DNA from: JAMLHH01 sp964653095
Lineage (GTDB): Bacteria; Bacteroidota; Bacteroidia; Chitinophagales; JADIYW01
Direction: 5' to 3'
Assembly: GCA_964653095.1 (NCBI GenBank)
Contig: CAZZEH010000013.1
Location: forward strand, 1 to 64,000
DNA length: 64,000 nt
The notes under the pieces were generated by a model. That model had not been told where the DNA came from and did no database searches. It saw nothing but the letters and a program-made list of their open reading frames with translations. A program made the position numbers and the translations under genes. Positions 43,780 through 56,700 of the stretch are shown here, in pieces. The stretch's first letter is position 1. Every line of letters starts with the position of its first letter.

Positions 43780-44924
43780 TCACTCTTTCTCCATCCACTG
43801 CTCATAAGTTCTGCCAAAAAGAATTGCCATCGCTAATCCATAAGGCTTTTGAGATTTATGCTTTCTACTCAAATAGTAGTTCATATCTCCTATACAAGTG
43901 CCTTTGCACACATTATTCAGTGTCAAATACCCTCGTTTCACCGGGATGACACTGTATTTTCTCAATCCATGATAAGCCAGTTCGATAGCTTTTTCATATT
44001 TTTCCCCAGAAAGAATATTTTGGTTTAAAGCGGTCAATATCCCATAAGCAAACATTGCCGTTGCAGAACTTTCTATAAAATTTCCTTCCCGATCAGGTCG
44101 CATAGGCAATTGATACCAATGTCCGGTGACAGTATCTTGTACGTCCGGTAAATGCATCAACATCTCTTGAAGATAGGTCGCTGCTTTTGCTCTGTATGGA
44201 TTTTCGACAGGTAAAATATTGACAGTTTCAGCCAAAGTGACGATGACCCAACCATTCCCTCTGCCCCAAAACTCTTGAGACCTCTTCTCAGGATTTTTAC
44301 TCCACCCTGTCTGTCCGCAAAAATTCACTCTGTTTCTGTTGTCTCCATCCCAACCATGATACCAAAGCCCGGTTGTCGGGTCTGAAAGTTTTTCCCTGTG
44401 GGCGTCTATTTGAATAAAAAGCTCATCTAAATACTTTTCATCTTGCGTCCATAAATACATTTCACCGAGAAAAATACCTATCATAAAAACTGTATCATCC
44501 CAAAGCTCTTTGAAAAATCTCTTGTGAGAAACGCCCTTATTTTTCGTGCGATTGATTTCGAGATATTCATTAAAAACTTTCAGAGCAGCAGTGCCATATC
44601 GTTCGGGCTTTCCATACCGAGCTAAAAATGCCATACCGAGACCGGAGGCAACGGCATTGGGGCTTTTACCACTTGCCCTCTTCGTTTTTCTCTCCATGGC
44701 AGATTTGATATAATTCATATACAAGTCCTTCTTGTCAGACGAAGCAAGTTCGTATTCTTTCTTGAATGCAAATAAGAGTGATGCATCCTGCCATTTCCAA
44801 CTGAATTTCTTAGGAGGAAGATATTTTTCCCTTGCATACGCATCTAAAGAATCCACCCATGTCTGTGAATAAAGTAACGAAGTCGTCAGCAGAAAAAAAA
44901 AACAATAAAAATGAGCCTCTTCAT
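43780..44924 (-). CDS. GH105/GH88-type unsaturated glycuronyl hydrolase, frameshifted signal peptide
   Basis: A protein of about 381 residues of the unsaturated rhamnogalacturonyl/glucuronyl hydrolase group, an alpha-toroid. Core motifs are LWDDTVFM (with the catalytic Asp pair), WYHGWDGDNRNR, FWGRGNGWVIVTLAE and FIESSATAMFAYGI. These enzymes hydrate the unsaturated sugar left by polysaccharide lyases. The start is odd: the ATG at 44924, 11 bases after the stop of the upstream gene, opens MKRLIFIVFFF, but a T10 run (44893-44902) puts the rest one base out of frame; an eleventh T would give LLTTSLLYSQ, a perfect signal peptide. The uninterrupted frame starts at 44970 with a poor N-terminus. 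Sequencing error, slippage or real decay are possible. Confidence 0.75.
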
Positions 44925-44935
44925 GAAATGAAATT

Positions 44936-46966
44936 TTATTTGACGATGATTTTTTTTGTGAGGATTTCATCAGAAGTTTCTATGCTGAGCAGATACGCTC
45001 CGGCAGCTAAATGTCGCATAGGCAACTCTACCGTTCCGACTGGGCGATGAACTTCCCGACTGAATACGATTCCGCCTGTAAGCGCTATGATGGATATGCG
45101 AATGTTTTCCAGAGGTTTGACAGTATTAAAATTGACTTTTAGCACATCATCTACCGGATTGGGATACAATTGAATGATGCCGTCTGAGAGGTGTTTTTCT
45201 ACAGAAGTGACTAAAGGTTCCGTATGCGCATCATCAGGCTTTCCGGTCAAATTTTCTACCCAGTTATACTCCAATTTCACGCCATCTACTTCCACCATTC
45301 CGTAATAATGCCACTCTACCTTATTAAATACATACACCCATTTCTCTTGGTACTTAGCATGGCGAATGATATCTTTAAAAGCTTCAAAGCTTCCGTACAT
45401 CTCATGATTTCCTACTACACAAGCCCAAAGTTGGCCATCTTGATCCTGGCAAGCATAAGCACCGTTGACGATATCCATACAGTGTCTGAGAACTGCAATA
45501 TAGCTGTCTCCTTTTCTGCCTATTATCCATTTTCCTTCTTCTCGGTACTCATCAAAATTTTCATCCTCCCAAAATAAAATGACATCATGCTTTTCTCTGC
45601 CAAGCAACTTCAAGCTTTTTTTCGGTCGATACATGATTAATGCCATATTTTCCTTTTGCTGCACATAAGGCAGATTAGAATTACTATAAATACTATTAGA
45701 CCCCAATGATTGATTGGCATTACCCGATTGTGTGCTGACTGCAATATTGTCAATATTTGCCGACCAAGGCCATTGTTGATATCCGGCCCTGCCTTTCCAA
45801 AAATTTTGCAGAGAAGAAAGTGTCACACCTTTATTTTTAAAAATGGCAATATCTGCCTGCGTATTCACCGAGCTATAAGAAATCGAAGAGGCAAGTTTTG
45901 CCAATACCGGAGCCAAGCCAACAGGGATATTCTTAAAATCTTTAAAATCTTTAAATTCACCATGATTCCATAAATTATAGTCACTTAAAAGTCGTGCCGT
46001 CTGGAGAGCTGTTTCCGGATGAAAAAAAGCCCCTGCACTCCATTGAAATATGGTTTGATCTGCCGGTAATAAATCTTTATGTACCTGATGTATTTCACTG
46101 ATAGAATGTCCTATATGCATCAATTTATTTTCTTTGGAAGACCATGACTCCGCCGCATGCTGCACATCAAAAGACGAAGTGGCAAGAAAAGCTCCCGCAT
46201 GACTAGACTGATCAGGTTTTTCTCCCAATCCGGTCAGCAGATAAATCAGATGGCTGTGATTTTGTCGATATGCGCTCTCGTATTTACTCCTGTAATTTCT
46301 TGCAGATGCAGGGAAAAAGACACCTTTGTCATTGACTAACAATAAAATATCCCGCAGCAGCCTATCCGCCGCCACGGTAGCTTTTTGTTTAATTTCTTCA
46401 TCTTGTGCAAAATCTACCAAATTGAGCAGTCCGCTTAAAGTATATGGCAAATACACCGAAGAAAAAAATTCGTAATATCCATATCTTATTTTTAAATCGA
46501 GGCAGTGCAGCAGTTTTTTCCTCAATTCAGAATCTCTGTCTATCCCATATTTTTCTTTTAACAACCAAGCTGAGGACAGCCACATTGTAATGTGATTTTC
46601 CGACCAATATACCCTCGTCGATTCATGAGGAGTCAGCCACATCGGCAAAGTATCTATTGCAGGTAAAATCAGATGCTCATACTCTCCGTGAGACAAAAAC
46701 AGCACTCTTACCAATTGCACAAGCTTGAAGTCAAACTCTCCGTTTGTGGGAATCCCTTCTATAATTTCTTGCAGTGTGTTTGCATCTACCGGCACACCTA
46801 AATATGCCTGAATGGGAATCACACTCTCGTGAAAATTCGCTATCGCTGTCGTTCTGTAATCCTCTAATCGGTCATGATATACCTCAGACTGAAAAGTCAA
46901 CTCCCCGGCTTTTAGGGAAAACACCATCACAACTGTCAATACCGATAAGAGCCAATTCTTATTCAT
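44936..46966 (-). CDS. Secreted T9SS cargo, conserved Bacteroidota family of unknown function
   Basis: A 676-residue secreted protein. I start at the ATG at 46966 (signal MNKNWLLSVLTVVMVFSLKA), three codons into the longest frame. The body (about 40-590) is mostly helical with motifs WSENHITMWLSSAWLLKEKYG cut short, YYEFFSSVYLPYTLSGLLNL, FFPASARNYRSKYE and QNHSHLIYLLTGLGE, which recur in a family I know from Bacteroidota without a function. An alpha-toroid lyase or hydrolase is a fair guess because its neighbour is a GH105-type enzyme. The C-terminal 75 residues (from QLYPNPVDDVLKVNF to ILTKKIIVK) form a type A T9SS sorting domain. I found no proof of catalysis. Confidence 0.65.
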   Translation of the reverse strand: MNKNWLLSVLTVVMVFSLKAGELTFQSEVYHDRLEDYRTTAIANFHESVIPIQAYLGVPVDANTLQEIIEGIPTNGEFDFKLVQLVRVLFLSHGEYEHLILPAIDTLPMWLTPHESTRVYWSENHITMWLSSAWLLKEKYGIDRDSELRKKLLHCLDLKIRYGYYEFFSSVYLPYTLSGLLNLVDFAQDEEIKQKATVAADRLLRDILLLVNDKGVFFPASARNYRSKYESAYRQNHSHLIYLLTGLGEKPDQSSHAGAFLATSSFDVQHAAESWSSKENKLMHIGHSISEIHQVHKDLLPADQTIFQWSAGAFFHPETALQTARLLSDYNLWNHGEFKDFKDFKNIPVGLAPVLAKLASSISYSSVNTQADIAIFKNKGVTLSSLQNFWKGRAGYQQWPWSANIDNIAVSTQSGNANQSLGSNSIYSNSNLPYVQQKENMALIMYRPKKSLKLLGREKHDVILFWEDENFDEYREEGKWIIGRKGDSYIAVLRHCMDIVNGAYACQDQDGQLWACVVGNHEMYGSFEAFKDIIRHAKYQEKWVYVFNKVEWHYYGMVEVDGVKLEYNWVENLTGKPDDAHTEPLVTSVEKHLSDGIIQLYPNPVDDVLKVNFNTVKPLENIRISIIALTGGIVFSREVHRPVGTVELPMRHLAAGAYLLSIETSDEILTKKIIVK

Positions 46967-47116
46967 GTGCAGCAAGTTACGTAAATAAAAATTTCGAAAT
47001 TAAAATTTTCTAAAAAATAAAAGCAATAAATTGATTTTCACGGCAAACACAACTTTTTCGTTGGTTTTTTTCGTTGGCAGGAACTACTATCAAAGGCTTT
47101 ACTGCCTTTAAAAGGT

Positions 47117-47570
47117 ATGCAAATTGTGTCTAATCGTATCTTTTACTTCGCGCTGACTTTGATTATATCTTTATCCTGTTTGGAAAAATATGATTTAGAT
47201 TTTGAGGAGGCAGGAAAAAATTTAACGCTCAATTCTGAACTTGAAATCAATAAAAAAATAAGAGCATTAGTCATGCTAACAAAATCACCTTTGGACTACG
47301 ACCATTATTTCACCCGGCCAGATGCAGAAGTCCTGCTCTATGAGGACGGTGAACTTTTTGACATTTCGTACTATGCAACCAAAAATGGGCAGACAAGTAT
47401 TTATCGGTCTGACCGACAAGTTTTGCCCGATAAGGAATATATGTTTAAAATCAAGTACAAAGATTTTCCTGAACTAAGAGCTGTACAAAGGACATTTGAT
47501 TATCCGAATATTGAAAATATACTATCGGACAGTGTGAGAGCTGTTTGGTTGTACGTAGAAATCGGTGTAA
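47117..47570 (+). pseudogene. Truncated DUF4249-like lipoprotein
   Basis: An N-terminal fragment of about 150 residues. It has a lipoprotein signal (FALTLIISLSCLEKYD, lipid Cys21) and a beta-rich segment (INKKIRALVMLTKSPLDY, PDAEVLLYEDGELFD, VLPDKEYMFKIKYKDFPEL) in the pattern of the outer-membrane DUF4249 family, which is usually two or more times longer. The reading frame runs on to 47749 but the last 60 residues are out-of-frame translation of a UbiA scrap. Thus the 210-residue ORF is a fusion artefact. Confidence 0.5.
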
Positions 47571-47696
47571 TGGACAAAGACACCTCCACGCCTCAAATGG
47601 TCAAGTTTGGCAAACAAGATACACATGATATTAGGAGTGCTGACTTTGATTTATTTTGCAAACGGCACAGCTCCTCATACACTCAAAGATGTTTAA
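47571..47696 (+). pseudogene. 3' scrap of a UbiA-family prenyltransferase gene
   Basis: In the frame starting at 47571 the translation (KTPPRLKWSS, then KIHMILGVLTLIYFANGTAPH, up to the stop at 47694-47696) aligns without gaps to the C-terminus of the intact UbiA-family protein at 22833-23840 (KTPKQFGKVS, KIHMFLGVCTLLYFCNGTAPH), about 20 of 33 residues identical. Upstream in this frame there is a stop at 47568, so only the end of the gene remains. It is a paralogue, not a recent copy. Confidence 0.65.
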
Positions 47697-47756
47697 CTTC
47701 TTCGCACAGGTTTTGCATTTGTTGTAAGTCGGCAGTAAGCTGTTTGTAACAAGCTA

Positions 47757-50700
47757 TTATTCTACCACCACCTTATAAATAAATGCCTCTCCCTTGTTTT
47801 CTATTTTCAAATGATACATACCTCTCACCAAATTTTTGGTATTCACCAAATTATTTCCATCCTGTAAAAGCTGACCGTAAACTAATCTACTAAGACCATC
47901 AAAGAGATACATCCGGGTTTCTTCTTGTACAATATCCTGTGCCAATACGTGGAAAGTCCCGTTATTCGGATTGGGATAAATGAGATACTGCGGTGTATTT
48001 CTTTTTTGTCCGAATGAGACCTCCACAATTTTGCTGTATTTGTAGGTATCATCAAAGTCTGTCATTTTCAGGCGGTAATAGTTGGTGCCTGACAATGGAG
48101 ATTCGTCCCACACATCGTAATGCTGTTCTATGCCATTGAGGGCAGAGATGGTAGAGATGGTTTCCCAGTTTTTGGCATCAATGCTTCTTTCTATTCCGAA
48201 ATGAGATACATTTTCTTCGTTGACAGTATGCCATTGCAGATAGGTATTGTCATCTATTGCAGCAGCTGTAAAACTCAAAAGGTCTAAAGGAAGTATGGCA
48301 TCGTCCATCGTCATCGCCATCGTACCGGTACTGAAGCTGGTGACCTGAAACTCTGCGTAGCGAATATCCTGATACTCTCCGAAGATGTAGCCGGATGTAT
48401 CTGCATGTTCGCCGTACTGATATTCTTTATAACCGGTAGCCTGAATATTCCAGATATCATTGCCGTCAACTTTATAAAGTGTAAGTTTAGACAGACTGTC
48501 AACTACCATCTGAGAGGAAACATCCGCACTATCTGTTTCATTGAAATAGAATCTGATGCTGACAGGATTTGTAAAAGTATTTTCACTTTCCAATGCCCAG
48601 CTTCTGTTGAACGGATAGAAGTTTTTAGTCTGTCCGTAAGGCATACGAAGTCCCTGCGCATAAGAACCATAATTTTCATGGAGTACAGTAGCAGCTGATA
48701 TCTCTCCCAGATTCTGTCCCTGAGGGTGTACAGATACAAAGATTTTATCTTCATCATCATGGTGATAGAAATGTATCCATCCGTCAGGTGTTTCACAGCT
48801 TCCGCTGGCTGTCAGGGCTGTATTGGCGATAGCCTGCAATGAATATCCCTGATTTTCATAAGCTCCCATATCTACGATGTCATTCACTATTCTTGTATTT
48901 CCGCCTATATCAGCCGTAATCCCTGCCGGAATATCCACATTATTTCCGGCATTGATGGCGGGGGAGCAAGCCTGTAACCTGTAATCTCCTGCCGTGGGAT
49001 TGACAAACATCGGGTCGGTAATGCCATCTATATTACCTGTACCGGAGCCGTCCTCACCCTGTATCAGGCTATACTGACTGTTGCTAAAATCATCATCATT
49101 ACTACTTCGATATATACCATTACCCCAGATGATAGAATTGCGAATAACCGGAATACCAGAATATAGCAAATTGACATTATTATACCATTCGGCTCCCTGA
49201 GTGGCAGTATTCCCGGATATGGTCACGTTTGTAATTTTAATTGGCGAAGTTGAATTGTATATACCTCCCCCATTCTGAACGGCAGTGTTTCCCCAAAAAG
49301 CAGTATTTACCACGTCAGGGGCAGAACGGGTACTATTGTATATTCCACCACCGGAATTAGTAGCAGTGTTTCCCGAAAAAATACTATTTATAATTGAGAA
49401 TGTGGTTTGATTGTACATTCCACCCCCAAATTGGGCAGTATTTCCGGAAAAGATACAATGCGATAGGAAAGGAGTACCTGACAGAAATATCCCCCCGCCA
49501 CTACTACCAGATACATTGTCCAAAAAGATACAGTGTAGTATAAAAGGTGATGCGGATAAAATGGCCATTCCACCACCCAAATAACCAACATGATTTCCGG
49601 TGAAAGTGCAGTAGCGTATTATAGGAGCAGCACCTGCGATGGCCATTCCGCCGCCTTCATCTCTGTAAACAAATCTGCCGTTTACCGCAACAGTAGTAGC
49701 TCCTGCATCTGCATTTGCCGCAGTGATAGTAAATCCGTCTAATACAAGGCTACTATCTATGTCTGTGCCTGCTATAATGACTACGTGGTGGGCATTATCC
49801 GAGCTGTCGCCTGGAACTCCGATATCACCGCTGAGGATAGTTTTGTTCAATTCGTAGTTGCGTTCTCCCCCACCGGACGGATATCCGCCTAATACTTTCA
49901 GATTTCCACGGGTAAAGACAAAAGATTTATCCCTGTCCGTAGTACCGGCTCCTGCGATATATTCAGGATAGTAGGTGCCTTTTGCTACCAGAATAGTGTC
50001 CACGTTCATACAGATTTGGGCGTTATGCACGGCATCTGCCAGAGATGGATATGCCATCGCCCATGAACTGCCGTCGCCGGATACTGCTACAGAGCTGTCC
50101 ACATACAACGTATTGCTAATGATATCCAATGTCAGCGTGACGGTACTGTCGCAACCATTTGACGAAATAAAAATTTCCGTATAAACTCCCGGAGCAGAGA
50201 GTGATTGCGTTCCAAAAATATAAGGCAACTCATTAGCGCAGACTGTTACTGTTGCGTTATTGAAAACAGGCGATACTTCCAATGTCAGCGTAACGATACT
50301 GTCGCAACCATTTGACGAAATAAAAAGTTCCGTATAGATTCCCGGTTCGGTCAGAGCCTGTGTGCCGAAATGATAAGGAAAGCCATCCTGACAAATCATT
50401 AAAAATTCGGTATAATCTGTAGAATATATCTCTAAAGTGAGTGTAACGGTGCTATCGCAACCACCTACGGAGATAAATATTTCCGTATAAATTCCAGGTT
50501 CGGTCAGAGATTTTGTGCCGAAAACATGGGGCAATTCATCAGGACAAAGCGCCAAGGAGACACTGTCTTTTTTAGGAATCGGAAGCTTATCACCCTGATA
50601 TTCAAAAGCTCCCATATCTACCGTGCTTTCATATATGCGCAGGTTCCCTGCTAAATCGGTGGTGAGTCCTGCCGGAACATGTGTATTATTTCCGGCATTG

Positions 50701-53700
50701 ATAGCAGGGGAGCAAGCCTGTAACCTGAAATCTCCTGTCGCAGGTTGGGCAAATAGCGGATCTACATCAATGTTATTACCACCATCAGTACCAAAATCAG
50801 TCCACGAAGAGCTGCCACTGCCACCGCTGCCCTGAACCAAACTATGATAGAATTCCGGAGTAGAGGAATAATTGTAGAAATTATCAACCCCGGATGTGGC
50901 CGTGTTTCCCCAAATAATGCTATTATGGAATTTAGGAGAAGAAGAATAAACATTACACATACCTCCGCCATTAAATGCCGTATTGCCGCTTATCGTCGCA
51001 TTGGTCAACGTGAGAGAAGAAGGATTACTATTGTACATACCCCCACCATACATTGCCACATTTCCACTAATCATCACATTAATCATAGTAGCCGAAGAAG
51101 AACCGTTATACATTCCACCGCCATAGGATGTCGTATTGCCACTAATCGTCACATTAATCATAGTGGGCGAAGAAGAAGAAGAAGAATTATACATACCTCC
51201 GCCAGAGGAGCTTGCCGTATTACCACTAATCGTCACATTAGTCATAGTGGGCGAAGAAGAAGAATTATACATACCTCCACCAGAGTTATTCGCTATATTA
51301 CTGTCGATCAGCATATGGGTCAGCACGGGTGAAGAATAATAATTATACATTCCACCACCATTGTTATCTGCCGTATTACCGCTTATCGTCACATTAGTCA
51401 GTACGGGTAAAGAAGAACCATTATACATTCCACCACCATTGTTATCTGCCGTATTACCGCTTATCGTCACATTAGTCAGTACGGGTAAAGAAGAACCATT
51501 ATACATTCCACCACCATTGTTATCTGCCGTATTACCGCTTATCGTTACATTGGTCATAGTGGGAGAAGAAGAAGAATTATACATACCTCCGCCAAAATCC
51601 TTAAAAACAGAGATACCATATACTGTTATGTTCCCACTGCCATCCGCATTGCCGTCACTAATCGTAAAACCATTTAAGACAAAGGTACTATCGATAGCTG
51701 CCCCTACTGTAATGACTACGTGGTGAGCATTGTCCGTACTGTCTCCCCGGATTCCAATATCTCCACTGAGGATAGTTTTGTTGACGGTATGATTTCTTTC
51801 TCCGCCACCGGAAGGGTAACCGCCTAATACTTTAAGGTGGCCACGGGTAAATACAAAAGATTTATCCCTGTCCGTAGTGCCGGTCCCTGCTATAGACTCA
51901 GGATAATAGGTGCCTTTTGCCACTAAAATACTGTCCACACAAGGCGAGTTGCACGACATGGCTATCGCTTCATCCATAGTCTGAAAGGCAGTCCCCCAAG
52001 AACTGCCATCCCCCGATACAGCCACAGAGCTGTCCACATAAACCGTGGTATTTTGCAGAACATTCAATTCTATTATTGCAATATGATAACATTCAACACC
52101 AACAAGCAAAGTATCTAAATAGACTCCTGCATCAGTGTATTCATGATTCCAGAATGAAAATATCTGTCCATCGCAAATCTCTGTCTGTATAGTATCTGTC
52201 GAAAAATACTGCTGATAAGCGCTCTGAAATTCATATGCTCCCATATCTACCGTGCTTTCATAGATGCGCAGGTTCCCCGCTAAATCGGTGGTAAGTCCTG
52301 CCGGAATATGTGCATTGTTTCCGGCATTGATAGCAGGCGAGCAAGGCCGTAACCTGAAATTTCCTGCCGAAGGATTGACAAACATCGGGTCGGTAGTGCC
52401 GACAATATTGCCTGTGCCGGAACCGTTTTGACCCTGTATCAGGCTGTATCGACGGTCGAAAGAACCGGAGTTGACAAATACTCCGTTGCCCCAGATGATT
52501 GAGTTGCGGACAACAGGCATTCCTGAATTATTGTACCATTCTGCTCCTTGGGCAGAAGTATTGCCGGAGATAGTCACGTTGGAAATAACAGGATTACCCC
52601 CCATGTTTAGCCAGCCACCACCACCGCTATATCCATGATTACCGCTGAATACGGCATTCGTTATGGAAGGATTGCCCGAACCATTGTACCATCCTGCGCC
52701 CCATCTTGCCGTGTTGAATAGCAAAGAGACATGGCTCACATGAGGGCTTGCTCCGCCTGTATTGTACCAGCCACCACCATCGTGCTGATTGATAGTATAC
52801 CCGTTCACCACGATGCTCCTGTCGGAGTTGTTGGCATTTCCATCTGTGACAGTAAATCCATCTAATACAAATGTGCCGTTTACGGACGCATCTGTCGTCA
52901 TGACTACATGGTAGGCATTGTCCGAGCTGTCACCCGGAACTCCGATATCTCCACTGAGGATAGTTTTGTTCAATTCATAGTTCCGTTCTCCGCCACCGGA
53001 CGGATAAGCTCCCAATATTTTCAGATTCCCACGGGTGAATACAAAAGATTTGTCCCTGTCTATAGTGCCGTTTCCTGCGAAATATTCAGGATAATAAGTA
53101 CCTTTTGCCACTAAAATACTGTCGATGCCCATACATTCATGGGCTTTTCGTACCGCAACTGCCAGAGATGAATAAGCCTCCACCCACGAACTGCCATCAC
53201 CGGACACTGCCAAGGAGCTATCCACATACAGCGTGCTGATGACATTTAACGTCAGTGTAACGACACTGTCACAACCATTCACAGAAGTAAATATTTCTGT
53301 GTAAATTCCTGGTGCGCTCAGAGATTGCGTGCCGAAAATATAGGGTAATTCATCGGGGCAGATTTTTACCGATTCAGCGTGATGATAAACAGGATAAATA
53401 TCAAAATCAAGCGTAACGGTACTGTCGCAACCATTCACAGAGGTAAATATTTCCGTGTAAATTCCTGATGCTGTCAGAGATTGCGTGCCGAAAATATAGG
53501 GTAATTCATCGGGGCAGATTTTTACCGATTCAACATGATGATAAACAGGATAAATCTCAAAATCAAGCGTGACAGTACTGTCGCAACCATTTGACGAAAT
53601 AAAAAATTCAGTATAAACTCCAGGAACAGTGAGTGATTGCGTTCCGAAAATATAAGGCAATTCATTAACGCAGGCTGTTACTGTTGCGTTATTAAAAGCA

Positions 53701-56700
53701 GGCAATACTTCCAATGTCAGCGTAACGGTACTGTCGCAACCATTCACAGAGGTAAATATTTCCGTATAAATTCCTGATACCGTCAGAGATTGCGTGCCGA
53801 AAATATAGGGTAATTCACTGGGACAGAGTGCTAGAGACAGGCTGTCTTTCGGGTCAAAATGTTTATCACCCTGATATTCATACGCTCCCATGTCCACCGT
53901 GGTGCCGTGTATTCTCGGACTGCCGTCTATATCGGTAGAGATTCCTGACGAAATCTCCGCATTATTTCCTGCATTGATAGCAGGCGAGCAAGGCTGTAAC
54001 CTGAAATCTCCTGCCCTGGGATTGACAAACAGCGGGTCAGTAGTGCCGGCAATATTGCCTATGCCGGAGCCGTTTTGACCCTGTATCAGGCTGTATCGAC
54101 GGTCGAAAGAACCGGAGTTGACAAATACTCCGTTGCCCCAAATGATAGCGTTACGGACAATGGGCGTTCCTGAATTATTGTACCATTCAGCTCCCTGGGT
54201 AGAAGTATTGCCGGAGATAGTCACGTTGGAAATAACAGGATCACCCCCCATGTTGAGCCAGCCACCGCCACCACCATATCCATGATTACCGCTGGATACG
54301 GCATTCGTGATGGCAGGATTACCTGAACCATTGTACCATCCTGCGCCCCATCTTGCCGTGTTGGATCGCAAAGAGACATGGCTCACGCGAGGACTTGCTC
54401 CGCCTGTATTGTACCAGCCACCACCATCGTGCTGATTGATAGTATATCCGTTGACCACGATACTCCTGTCGGAGTTGTTGGCATTTCCCCCTGTGACAGT
54501 AAATCCGTCCAATACGAACGTATTGTTCACCGCTGTGCCCGCCGTTATGACTACATGGTACACATTGTCCGAGCTGTCGCCCGGGACTCCGACATCGCCA
54601 CTGAGGATAGTTTTGTTCAATTCATAGTCCCGTTCTCCGCCGCCGGATGGATAAGCTCCCAATATTTTCAGATTCCCTCGGGTAAATACAAAAGATTTAT
54701 CCCGGTCGGTGGTGCCATTCCTTGCCCGAAGCTCAGGATAGTATGTGCCTTTTGCCACTAAAATACTGTCTATATCCATACATTCATGGGCTTTTCGTAC
54801 CGCATCCGCCAGAGATGAATAAGCCGTCTCCCAGGAACTGCCATCACCGGATACTGCTACGGAACTATCCACATACAGCGTACTCATCACATTCAATATC
54901 AGCGTAACAGTACTGTCGCAACCATTTGACGAAATAAAAACTTCCGTATAAATTCCCGGAGCAGTGAGTGATTGCGTACCGAAAATATACGGTAATTCAT
55001 TGGAGCAGATTTTCAAATATTCGGTATGTTGATAAACAGGAGCAATTTCAAAATTCAGTGTAACGGTACTGTCGCAACCGCTCACAGAGGCAAACATTTC
55101 TGTGTAAATGCCCGGTACTGTCAAAGATTGTGTTCCGAAAATATAGGGCAAATCACCCGGGCAAAGTGCCAGAGATATGCTGTCTTTCGGGTCAGAATAT
55201 TTATCACCCTGATGTTCATAAGCTCCCATGTCCACGGCAGAACCATAAATTCTCGGTTTGCCGTCTATATCGGTAGAGATGCCCGATAGGTGCGAGTCGC
55301 TTCCTGCGTTGACGGCAGGCGAGCAGGGTTTTAATCTGAAATTATTTGCACTGACAAACATCGGGTCGGTATTGCCTTGGAGATTGCCGTCAGAGGTATT
55401 GGTAATGCCCTGCACTAAGCTGTGGTAATATTCGGGAATACTGGTAGGGCTGGCTCCTCCGCTGTTGAAAATATTGTTGATGTTCCCGTTGGCGGTATGG
55501 TTGCCCCATATAATGGTATTGTACAGTTTGGGATGCGAAGTCACGTTTCGCATGGCCGTTCCGTTGTTGTCGTTGGTTGCTCCTGTATTGTCCGCAATGG
55601 TGCTGTTCGTAAATATGGGCAATGAAGCGTTGTTGTAAACTGTTCCGTACGTTGCCGTATTGCCTGTAAACAGCGTATTCACGAATGTTGCGTTGCTGTT
55701 GGTGTGCGACACTACGCCCGCATAAGCCCGATTGCCCGAAAATATGACATTGCGTATCTGAGGCGAAGAATTGGAAATCGACAAGCCTGAGCCACGCTCA
55801 TAACGTATGGCTGTGTTGTTTACGGTAATGGAGGTGTTGCCGTCTGCCGAAGTTTGGTATCCTCCGCTGACGGTAAAGCCATCCAATAGTGCCGAGCCGA
55901 CATCTCCTGCCGAAATAATGACGTGGTGGGCATCATCGGCTGAAAGCCCTGATACGGCATCAATATCTCCGCTCAAAATAGTTGGGCTGGCTTGGTAGTT
56001 TCTTTCTTCAAGAGTGGTTTCTGTACCTTCAAAACCTCCGTAAATTTGTACGTTTTTGACCATAACGAAAGCGTTATCGCGGTCTTGCGGATTGCTTCCG
56101 TTGAGGTCGTCTGCCCGATAGAGCGGTTTGTAAGTTCCCTGTGCCACATAGATTTTTAGCGGAATGGCATCAAATACGGCAGGGTCTGCATCGCATTGTT
56201 CTTTCGCCCATTTGAGTGCGTCTGCGAGTTGGGGAACGGCATTTGCCCAACTGTTACCGTTCCCGGCCGATACGGAGCTGTTTACGTACAAGATATTATT
56301 GTTGTCAGGACCAAAGGGAAGACACGCTTCTAAAACTGCCTGTTCGTCTATACAGCTTGTTTTGTTTCCGCTTATGGTTTTCGGATTGCCCGGGTTGGAA
56401 AGATAGGTACAGAAGTTAGACAAGTTACAAACTTCAAGCTGTGGGTTATCGGTAATATACAAGCCGTGACCGCCTCCTATTCCCGTAGGATTGATGTTTG
56501 CCAAGCCCGAGATATCGCTTAGTAAATCGTGTTCCATTACGGCAATATAGCCGTTTATATTTGTGAGCGACGACAAACTATTGAGGTTGGTGAGTGCGTC
56601 ATTGCTGCGTATATCAAGGTTTCCGCCTATTGTGGTAACGGCAGACAATCCGTTGAGGTTGGTAAGCAGGTTGTTGTCCTGTATTACCAACGACTCACCA

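Noticed and set aside
44936..46966. Polysaccharide lyase family 8 assignment
   Set aside because: Size and helical nature suggested it, but no PL8 catalytic Asn-His-Tyr-Arg set could be located, so no family is named.
50844..51726. Long plus-strand reading frames opposite the giant gene (Ile/Arg/His-rich and GEEEELYIPPP repeats)
   Set aside because: They are antisense shadows of the 78-bp beta-helix repeats.
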